The notes under the pieces: model-generated
What the model was told of the DNA's origin: nothing
What the model saw: only the letters and a program-made list of their open reading frames with translations
Database searches by the model: none
Shown here: in pieces, positions 1-6,241 of the stretch
How the letters are laid out: the number at the start of each line of letters is the position of its first letter
How positions within the stretch are numbered: position 1 is the first letter of the stretch
NCBI GenBank assembly: GCA_016873095.1
Contig: VGYC01000046.1
Location: 1-43,049 of the forward strand
Reading direction: 5' to 3'
Source of the DNA: Planctomycetota bacterium
GTDB taxonomy: Bacteria > Planctomycetota > Planctomycetia > Gemmatales > Gemmataceae
DNA: 43,049 nucleotides
Program-made: the position numbers and the translations under genes

Positions 1-2
1 CC

Positions 3-218
3 AACAATGCCGCCGAGCAAGCGCTGCGGCACGCGGTCATCTGGCGGAAGCTCTCGTTCGGCACGCAATCAGCGTCCGGCAGTCAGTTCGTCGAGCGACT
101 GCTGACTGTCATCGAAACCTGCCGCCGCCAATCCTGCAACGTCTTCGACTGGCTTGTCGAGGCAGTCCAAGCCCACCACAATCAACAAAGGGCAATATCT
201 CTATTGCCCGCGCCGTGA
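3..218 (+). CDS. IS66-family transposase, C-terminal fragment (runs off window start)
   Basis: Frame 3 is open from the left edge to a TGA at 216-218 and gives about 71 residues. It begins NNAAEQALRHAVIWRKLSFG and continues with a TVIETCRRQ segment, which I recognise as the end of the DDE domain of IS66-type transposases (typical N-N-x-A-E-x-x-L-R and W-x-K-x-S-F-G patterns). The rest of the element would lie upstream, outside the window. No terminal inverted repeat could be identified between 218 and 244, so the right end of the element is unresolved. The fragment ends 26 bases before the start chosen for the glutamate-synthase-like gene, so the insertion sits directly against that gene. Confident about the family, not about whether the copy is active. 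Confidence 0.8.
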   Translation, partial: NNAAEQALRHAVIWRKLSFGTQSASGSQFVERLLTVIETCRRQSCNVFDWLVEAVQAHHNQQRAISLLPAP

Positions 219-243
219 ACCAATACCTAGTTTGGGAGTTCAA

Positions 244-936
244 GTGTCGCATACCATCGATTGCCAGGGGAAGACGACTCGCGAGATCAACACGCTGCTG
301 CGGCAGGCGATCGCGGCCGGGCACAAGGAGGTGCGCGTCCTGAACACCGAGGCGCGGCACAACCTGGGCGTGGCCCTGCTGCAACCGGTCCACGTCGTCT
401 TCGACGGCAGCGTCGGCTACTACTGCGGCGGCATGATGGATGGCGCCAGCGTCGAGGTGAAGGGCAGTGCCGGCTGGGGCACGGGGGAATCGATGATGGG
501 CGGCAGCATCGTCATCGCCGGCAACGCGGGCTCCGGCCTGGCCGCCTCCATCCGCGGCGGCACGGTGGTGGTGAAAGGCGACGCCGCGGCCCGCGCCGGC
601 GTGTCCATGAAGGGGGGCACGCTGCTGATCGGCGGCAACTGCGGCAGCATGGCCGGCTTCATGATGCAGAAGGGCGCCATCGTCATCTGCGGCAACGTCG
701 CCGACGCCGTCGCCGACTCGATGTACGAGGGCACGGTCTACGTCGCCGGCCAGGTCGCCAACCTCGGCCACGATGCCGTCTACGCCGACGTCAGCGACGA
801 CGACAAGACGTTTCTCGACCAGCTGCTGGCCACCTACAAGGTGCCGTGCGCCGGGACGTTTCGCAAGATCGTCTCCGGGCGCAAGCTGTGGAACTTCGAC
901 AAGAAGGACCTGGAGGTGTGGAAGGCGGCGCTGTGA
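244..936 (+). CDS. GXGXG-domain glutamate synthase-like subunit (GlxC/MgsB type)
   Basis: About 230 residues. The body is a right-handed beta-helix of repeated G-x-x-G-G/G-x-V-V-x-G turns (for example GGMMDGASVEVKG and GGTVVVKGDAA), the fold of the C-terminal GXGXG domain of glutamate synthase. Stand-alone versions act with a class II amidotransferase subunit and an FMN-binding synthase subunit, as in GlxBCD or N-methylglutamate synthase. A matching FMN subunit lies at 2477-3862; no amidotransferase gene is present in the window. I chose the GTG at 244 because GGGAG lies five bases upstream and because an in-frame TTG at 154 would overlap the transposase fragment and add a non-conserved leader. 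The substrate cannot be read from sequence: glutamate synthase or N-methylglutamate synthase-like are both possible. Confidence 0.85.
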   Translation: MSHTIDCQGKTTREINTLLRQAIAAGHKEVRVLNTEARHNLGVALLQPVHVVFDGSVGYYCGGMMDGASVEVKGSAGWGTGESMMGGSIVIAGNAGSGLAASIRGGTVVVKGDAAARAGVSMKGGTLLIGGNCGSMAGFMMQKGAIVICGNVADAVADSMYEGTVYVAGQVANLGHDAVYADVSDDDKTFLDQLLATYKVPCAGTFRKIVSGRKLWNFDKKDLEVWKAAL

Positions 937-943
937 GGAAAAC

Positions 944-1309
944 ATGGATAACATTCTGGATGAGACGCCCATTCATCGAATCGGCGGGGGCAATGTCGAG
1001 AACCTGAACTTGAAACCGGCCGAAAAAAGTCTCGATCCTCCCGGATGATCGACGTTACGAGATGGCACGGCCTCGGAAGCTGCACAAGCAATGCGCAAGC
1101 ATTTTCCGCGAATGGCGCCTCTGGGCAATACGACAGTTGGCTCGACGACAGCGGTAAGGATCCGTGAGGCAGGGCTTGATGTTATAATGAACCCGACTCC
1201 GCGGTTTCCGCAACACGCGCGGTTGGTGCATCCGGACGGCGTTGATGGGTTCTCGCTGGAAAACCTGGAGAGACTGGCTAGATGTTTTGAGAACGAGACG
1301 GGTTTATAG
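944..1309 (+). pseudogene. Small conserved-type ORF interrupted by one in-frame TGA
   Basis: An ATG at 944, seven bases after the stop of the GXGXG gene and behind GAGGA, opens a frame reading MDNILDETPIHRIGGGNVEN and then LDPPG before a TGA at 1046-1048. The same frame then stays open with protein-like sequence (residues around GSTTAVRIREAGLDVI, HARLVHPDGVDGF, NLERLA) to a TAG at 1307-1309. Both halves together make one plausible protein of about 120 residues, and I recall similar uninterrupted hypothetical proteins (IHRIGGG start, H-P-D-G-x-x-G-F end) but cannot name a function. The likeliest reading is a gene inactivated by a nonsense change. The 72-codon piece from ATG 1091 could still be translated. 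The next gene starts one base after the TAG, so the two form a cassette. Confidence 0.55.
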
Positions 1310-1310
1310 C

Positions 1311-1628
1311 ATGGATACGCTTTCTCTCAACAAGCGGTATTGCCTCAAGCTGGCCGACGGTCGCTCGCTTGGGCACGTCGTCATCGAGCGCTTCGTCGAC
1401 TCCTGGGCGGAAGGGCCATTCGCTCCGGATAGCGACTTTGCGCCGCTCCGAGAGCTTTTCAAGAAAGAGGCGGAACTGCGGCACGACCAGGTCATTCCCC
1501 TCTGGGAGGAGGCGGCGGATGAGATCGCCGCGCTGGGGATCGAGGTAATCGAGGAGGGCAATGGTCAATCTACCGGTCGCTTTCGCGTCTTCATCGAAGA
1601 CGATGAAGCCATCTTGGGGCCGGTCTAG
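1311..1628 (+). CDS. Hypothetical protein, 105 aa, paired with preceding small gene
   Basis: The ATG at 1311 follows the TAG of the upstream frame by one base, the spacing expected of translational coupling; an in-frame ATG at 1242 would overlap that gene by about 70 bases and is less likely. The protein is acidic, with no signal peptide or membrane segment. It starts with MDTLSLNKRYCLKLADGRSL and holds a mid-region helix-like stretch (LRELFKKEAELRHDQVIPLW) and an acidic tail. I do not recognise the family. Its pairing with the adjacent small gene suggests a two-gene accessory cassette inserted between the two glutamate-synthase-like subunits. Cytoplasmic location is inferred from the lack of export signals. 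Confidence 0.6.
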   Translation: MDTLSLNKRYCLKLADGRSLGHVVIERFVDSWAEGPFAPDSDFAPLRELFKKEAELRHDQVIPLWEEAADEIAALGIEVIEEGNGQSTGRFRVFIEDDEAILGPV

Positions 1629-1648
1629 TCCTGCGGCCTCGCATCACC

Positions 1649-2209
1649 ATGAAAACAATGGCTTACTTTAGTTTGTTCTTGTTCACTTCGTTGGCCTGCC
1701 GCGAGCGCCAGCCGACCGAGCATTCCGAGCAGATTGGTCCGGTGCACGTACGACATGCGTTTAGTTCAAAGAGCGTTCACCCGTGGAAAGTCGATATGTG
1801 GCTAGATGCCACATTGTATCGTGTTGGAGAGCCAATAGAAGTGGGGTTTCGAGCTACGCCACTCAAACCAAACGAGCGGTGGCACCGACCAGCAACCAAA
1901 GCCTCGTTGACAATTACTCCCGCAAGCGGAGGTAAACCCAGAAACATATCGCAGATTGTTGAATTGCAGGAGTGCCAGGCCTTGCCGGCGGGAAGAGAAA
2001 TCATTTATAGCGAGATTCTTGATTTTCCTCCCAAGGAGTTCTGCTGGCAAGCAACACTCGAAGATGTGTTTCATTCCAGCTGGCGCCGCAATGGCAAATA
2101 TCTCGATCCAGATCGATATGCGATGGACGCGGAGATAGCGCTGGGCGAAACCAAGGTGAAGTTCAAGAGGATCCATGTCGACGTAGAGATTCGGAAGCCG
2201 CACCGCTGA
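1649..2209 (+). CDS. Putative secreted or lipoprotein-like hypothetical protein
   Basis: 186 residues from ATG 1649. A short hydrophobic N-terminus (MKTMAYFSLFLFTSLAC) ends in a Cys that could be a lipidation site, although S-L-A-C is not a canonical lipobox because Ser stands at -3. The rest has beta-rich character (DMWLDATLYRVGEPIEVGF, then alternating polar and hydrophobic stretches) that could form an Ig-like fold; this is only an impression. The stretch is visibly AT-richer than flanking genes and uses codons such as TTA, ATA and AGA more freely, which suggests recent acquisition. It lies between the small two-gene cassette and the FMN synthase-like gene, same strand. No functional family recognised. 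Confidence 0.6.
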   Translation: MKTMAYFSLFLFTSLACRERQPTEHSEQIGPVHVRHAFSSKSVHPWKVDMWLDATLYRVGEPIEVGFRATPLKPNERWHRPATKASLTITPASGGKPRNISQIVELQECQALPAGREIIYSEILDFPPKEFCWQATLEDVFHSSWRRNGKYLDPDRYAMDAEIALGETKVKFKRIHVDVEIRKPHR

Positions 2210-2476
2210 ATTACTTCGGATACTTACCCAGTTCATAGAATCCCTTTCTCCGCGCCGCGGCAAAGCGTCCGGCGGCGGACGAATGCCGCGACCAGGTATC
2301 GGCGCCGTAACTGCCTATTTTTCAAGCGGTTGTGCGCATGTCCGCGCAGCGGCTTGCCCGGCCCAGGATGCGCCGAGGGGGTATGTGTCGGTATCTGGAC
2401 GAATCCTGGACGAATTTTTCGACCGGCTGGAAAAAGGTTCGCGCGAATCCGAAGTTTTTTGACAAGGTGCAACCAC

Positions 2477-3862
2477 GTGGCTTCCGACTCGAAACCGACC
2501 GCATCCGCCAATGGCCAGCCCGCTCCGCCGGAGCATCGCGTCACCAGCGGCACCTACACGCCGGGGATCATCGAGGACATCCACATCAAGGCGGAACTGG
2601 GCCGTTACCGCATCCGCGGCTTCGGTGTGCTGCGGCCACGGACGTGGGCGACCTTCGATGACCTGACGTTCATTCCCTGCGGGCTGTCGCGCATCCCGCT
2701 GGAGGGTTATCGCGAGGCCTGCTCGACGAAGACCGTGCTGGGCACGCGCTTCGCCAAGAAGCCGGTCGAGCTGGACATTCCGGTGATGGTGACGGGCATG
2801 AGCTTCGGGGCACTGTCGTTCAACGCCAAGGTGGCGCTGGCTCGCGGGGCTCGCCTGGCCGGCACGTCGACAACGACCGGCGACGGCGGCATGCTCCCCG
2901 CCGAGCGTGAGAATTCGAAGACGCTTATCTACGAAGTCCTGCCCAGCCGTTACGGCATCAACGTGCATCATCTGCTGCAGGCGGACGCCATCGAGCTGAC
3001 CATCGGCCAGGGGGCGAAGCCGGGCACCGGCGGGCTGCTGCTCGGCTCGAAGGTGTCGGCCGAGATCGCCAAGATCCGCGACCTGCCGCCGGGCGTCGAT
3101 CAGCGGAGTCCGGCCCGGCATCCGGATTTTCTCGGGCCGGACGATCTGATTCTCAAGATCGAGGAGCTGCGCGAGGCGACTGACTGGAAGGTGCCGATCT
3201 TCGTCAAGCTGGGGGCGGCCCGGACGTACGACGATGTCAAGCTGGCCGCCAAGGCGGGCGCGGATGTCGTCGTCGTCGATGGCATGGAAGGCGGCACCGG
3301 CGCCTCGCCCGATCTGCTGCAAGAGCACACGGGCATCCCGACGCTGGCGGCCGTTTGCGAGGCGCGCGCCGCCCTGGAGGAGATGAAGCTCTACGGCACG
3401 GTGCAGCTCATCATCGCCGGCGGCATCCGCCACGGCAGCGACGCCGCCAAGGCCATCGCGCTGGGGGCCGATGCGGTCTACGTCGGCACCGGCGCCCTGA
3501 TGGCGCTCAACTGCAACAAGCCGCTCTATGTCGATGATTATCACGCCATCGGGGCCGAGCCGTATGCCTGCCATCACTGCCACACGGGCCGATGCCCGGT
3601 CGGGATCACGACGCAGGATCCGGAGTTGATGAAACGGCTGGACATCGACGAGGGGGCCGAGCGCGTCAGCAACTGGTTCCACGCGATCACGGCCGAGGTG
3701 CAGATCCTCGCCCGTGCCTGCGGCAAGCGCGACATCCACGACCTGGAACCGGAGGATATGCGTGCCTTGACCATGGAGGCGTCCATGATCGCCGGCATTC
3801 CGCTGGCGGGAACGAACGTGGTCTTCGGCGGCGGACCGGGGTGGAAGAAGTCCAGTCATTAG
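2477..3862 (+). CDS. FMN-binding glutamate synthase-like protein (GlxD/MgsC type)
   Basis: 461 residues from GTG 2477. The start is chosen because the upstream in-frame extension to 2330 is low-complexity and unlike the family; GGTGC-rich sequence before the GTG offers only a weak AAGG ribosome site. The body is the FMN TIM-barrel domain of glutamate synthase: MSFGALSFNAK near residue 105, the GDGGML loop, IELTIGQGAKPGTGG, GMEGGTGASPD, IIAGGIRHGSDAAKA, and CHHCHTGRCPVGITTQDPEL, which holds the Cys residues for a 3Fe-4S cluster. The expected reaction is transfer of ammonia, made by a partner amidotransferase, onto a 2-oxo acid or methylamine-derived substrate. The GXGXG partner lies at 244-936; the accessory block between them is unusual, since such subunits are normally adjacent. 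The glutaminase subunit is not in the window. Confidence 0.9.
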   Translation: MASDSKPTASANGQPAPPEHRVTSGTYTPGIIEDIHIKAELGRYRIRGFGVLRPRTWATFDDLTFIPCGLSRIPLEGYREACSTKTVLGTRFAKKPVELDIPVMVTGMSFGALSFNAKVALARGARLAGTSTTTGDGGMLPAERENSKTLIYEVLPSRYGINVHHLLQADAIELTIGQGAKPGTGGLLLGSKVSAEIAKIRDLPPGVDQRSPARHPDFLGPDDLILKIEELREATDWKVPIFVKLGAARTYDDVKLAAKAGADVVVVDGMEGGTGASPDLLQEHTGIPTLAAVCEARAALEEMKLYGTVQLIIAGGIRHGSDAAKAIALGADAVYVGTGALMALNCNKPLYVDDYHAIGAEPYACHHCHTGRCPVGITTQDPELMKRLDIDEGAERVSNWFHAITAEVQILARACGKRDIHDLEPEDMRALTMEASMIAGIPLAGTNVVFGGGPGWKKSSH

Positions 3863-4063
3863 GGACGTTGGCTATTCACCCTCCATTTCGAGGCCAGATC
3901 ATACCAGACCGGGAAGCGGGGCGATTGCAAAGATCGCCGCGGCACATTTCCCATTTGCAGTTTTGAAACCTAGACTTGAGAGCCGGAGACTGGCCAGGCG
4001 CGGCGGCGTCAGCGTAGATGCTGCTGCGCCGATCAAGCGTTGTTCGACAGGGGCCCTTGCAAC

Positions 4064-6088
4064 ATGCCAAGTGCGGGCGTTGACAATCCAGATGCGGGCG
4101 TGACCCAGACTCTTCATCTGATGGAGGAGATGAGTGGGTATCTGGAATCGGCCGAGAATCCCGGCGACTTCTATCAGGACTTCCTGACCAGGCTGCTGGC
4201 AGCGACGGGCGGCCTGAGCGGCGCCCTGTGGGAGCGAACGCCTCAAGGCGGCTTTGAGCTTCAGGCGCAAATCCATCTCGCCGAGTTCGGGCTGGATGAG
4301 GTTCTGCGCGGCTGGGAAGGCCTGGCGGAGATCCTGCACAAGGCGGCCCAGAAAGGCAGACCGCTCTGGATCCCGGCGCGCGGCGATGCCGAAAGCGGTA
4401 GATCGAAGTCATCCGACACCAATCCAAGTTCTCACGCCCTTCTGCTCTGTCCTATCCTGGTCGACAAGCAGGCGGAAGGCCTGGTGGGAATCTGGCTACA
4501 GCCGAATTCAAGCCGGGAAGCTAGGGCCGGCATCGCGCGGCTGGCCATGAACTTCTCCGGCTTTGCCGCAGCATTCATTCACAAGACGCAATGGAAAGCG
4601 CTGGTCAAGCAGAAGCGACTCTGGGGGCAACTGGAGAGTTTCACACGCCAGATTCACGCCAGCCTGGATCCTCATACGGTGAGCCAGCTGGTGGCCAATG
4701 AGGGGCGTCGCTTGCTGGAATGCGACCAGGTTGGCGTCGCCCTGCGCTGGGGCAAGAAGACCAGCATGGAAGCGGTGAGCGGCAGCCTGGCCATCGATCA
4801 GCGCAGCCGGCTCGTTCAGGCCATGCAGGAGTTATGCGATGCCGTCATGACCTGGGGTGAAAAGCTCACCTACCAGGGCACGCGAGACGCTGCCCTGCCG
4901 CCGCGTGTCCTGCAAGGCCTGGATGACTATCTGGTCCACAGCCATTCGCGATTGCTGCTGGTTCTGCCCTTGCGAGTGCCCGGAGAGAAAGACAATGCCG
5001 GCTCTTGCGTCGCGGCACTGCTTGCCGAGTCACACGATCCAGCGGCGGCGGTGGATTCGCTGCAAAGTCGGCTCGACGTCCTGGCAGGCCACATCGCCAC
5101 GGCCATCGGCAACGCCGTGCATTTCCAGCAGCTGCCGCTGCGCTGGCTGACACGTCCGTTGCTCAAGCTCAAGCAAGGGATTTGCGCTCGCAAGGGAATC
5201 AAGACGGCGTTGCTGGCCGCGCTTGTCCTGCTCGTCGTCGGCCTTTTCTGGTTTGTCCAGGTGCCTTTGCGCATGGAAGCCCAGGGACAGCTGCTGCCCA
5301 GGCACCGGCAGATGGTATTCTCGCCGCTGAGCGGCAAGATCGTCGAGATCAAGGCACAGAATGGAGACGTGGTAGGAAAGGGTCAGGAGTTGCTGTTCCT
5401 GGAGGATCTGGAAACTCAGCTCCAGGTAGATCAGCTCGGACTGAAGATCAATCTGGCGGAAAAGCGCCTGGCGCTGTTGCACGAACAGCTCAACCGAAGG
5501 CTCAGCCCGGAAGAGCGCAACACGCTCACGTGGGAAAGGCTCAGCCAGGAATACGAGCTGCGCAAGGCTTTGGTGGAGCGCGACATCGTCTTGCAGGGAA
5601 GCCGAAGCCCGCGACGGACGCCGGTGCTGGCACCCCTGGACGGCAAGGTCGTCACATTCGACGCCCAGGAGCAGCTTCTCGGCAAGCTCGTGAAGCCCAG
5701 CGATCCACTGCTTCGAGTGGTCCGCAGCAACGGTCCATGGGAAATCGAGCTGCAGATTCCCGAAGGCAGCATCGCCGCCATCCGCGAGGCCCTCGAGTCC
5801 TCGGCACAGGGCTTCCTGACCGTGGACTTGCTGCTGGCCAGTCAACCGCATCGAACCTATCAGGGCCGGCTCTATCGTGAAGGTCTCGGAGGCGAGACCA
5901 GCGTCAAGGAGAACGCCGTGGTCCTGCCGGCGCGAGCCCAGATCGCCAGCACGGACCTCATCGCGCAACTGAAAAACCTGCCCGTCGGCGTCGAGGTTCG
6001 CGCCAAGGTCAATTGCGGTCCGCAGGCGCTGGGTTACGTGCTGTTTTACGAGCTCTGGGAGTTCATCTACGAACGACTGATTTTCTGA
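4064..6088 (+). CDS. GAF-domain membrane protein with HlyD-type adaptor domain
   Basis: 674 residues from ATG 4064 (AGGGG ten bases upstream; an in-frame TTG at 4040 is possible). The first ~360 residues are cytoplasmic and look like two GAF-like sensor modules joined by helices. One strong transmembrane segment follows (TALLAALVLLVVGLFWFV, about residues 380-400). The remainder is periplasmic: a lipoyl/biotinyl half-motif (LSGKIVEIKAQNGDVVGKGQ), a short coiled coil, the second half (APLDGKVVTFDAQEQLLGKL) and a beta-barrel region, the layout of HlyD/membrane-fusion adaptors. The architecture suggests a cytoplasmic sensor that controls or senses an exporter through the membrane. Immediately downstream are a HlyD-WD40 protein and a PqqD-M50 protease, probably one transcription unit, although a strong hairpin follows the stop codon. 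Confidence 0.85.
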   Translation: MPSAGVDNPDAGVTQTLHLMEEMSGYLESAENPGDFYQDFLTRLLAATGGLSGALWERTPQGGFELQAQIHLAEFGLDEVLRGWEGLAEILHKAAQKGRPLWIPARGDAESGRSKSSDTNPSSHALLLCPILVDKQAEGLVGIWLQPNSSREARAGIARLAMNFSGFAAAFIHKTQWKALVKQKRLWGQLESFTRQIHASLDPHTVSQLVANEGRRLLECDQVGVALRWGKKTSMEAVSGSLAIDQRSRLVQAMQELCDAVMTWGEKLTYQGTRDAALPPRVLQGLDDYLVHSHSRLLLVLPLRVPGEKDNAGSCVAALLAESHDPAAAVDSLQSRLDVLAGHIATAIGNAVHFQQLPLRWLTRPLLKLKQGICARKGIKTALLAALVLLVVGLFWFVQVPLRMEAQGQLLPRHRQMVFSPLSGKIVEIKAQNGDVVGKGQELLFLEDLETQLQVDQLGLKINLAEKRLALLHEQLNRRLSPEERNTLTWERLSQEYELRKALVERDIVLQGSRSPRRTPVLAPLDGKVVTFDAQEQLLGKLVKPSDPLLRVVRSNGPWEIELQIPEGSIAAIREALESSAQGFLTVDLLLASQPHRTYQGRLYREGLGGETSVKENAVVLPARAQIASTDLIAQLKNLPVGVEVRAKVNCGPQALGYVLFYELWEFIYERLIF

Positions 6089-6164
6089 GAGGCTGTCCGA
6101 AAAGGGGTCAGACCCCCTGCGTTTCGGGTTGGGCAAGGGGTCTGACCCCTTTTCGGACAGCCTC
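6089..6164 (+). repeat. Perfect 28-bp inverted repeat with 20-base loop
   Basis: Arms 6089-6116 and 6137-6164 are exact reverse complements, with loop 6117-6136. The inner part of each arm carries the AAAAGGGGTCAGACCCC / GGGGTCTGACCCCTTTT motif, which I recall as a dispersed palindrome often associated with REP-type or RAYT-mobilised repeats in many bacterial genomes. It begins on the base after the upstream stop codon. It could act as a processing or attenuation hairpin between the two HlyD genes; the descending arm carries TTTT internally but no terminal T-run follows, so a classical terminator is less likely. Confidence 0.85.
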
Positions 6165-6241
6165 TGAGACGTGGCAACTCCAGAATGGTTTCGGGGAACG
6201 CGTCCTGTTGCCGGATTTTAACTGGTGTGTTGGGGTGGAAG

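Noticed and set aside
154-243. TTG-start N-terminal extension of the GXGXG gene
   Set aside because: It overlaps the transposase fragment and has no ribosome site; the GTG at 244 has GGGAG at good spacing.
1046-1048. TGA as a possible selenocysteine codon
   Set aside because: No SECIS-like hairpin was seen just downstream, no redox motif surrounds it and no selenocysteine machinery is in the window; a nonsense mutation is simpler.
2315-3859. 514-codon minus-strand frame opposite the FMN glutamate-synthase-like gene
   Set aside because: Antisense shadow with Arg/Asp/Ala-rich low-quality translation; the plus frame has all family motifs.
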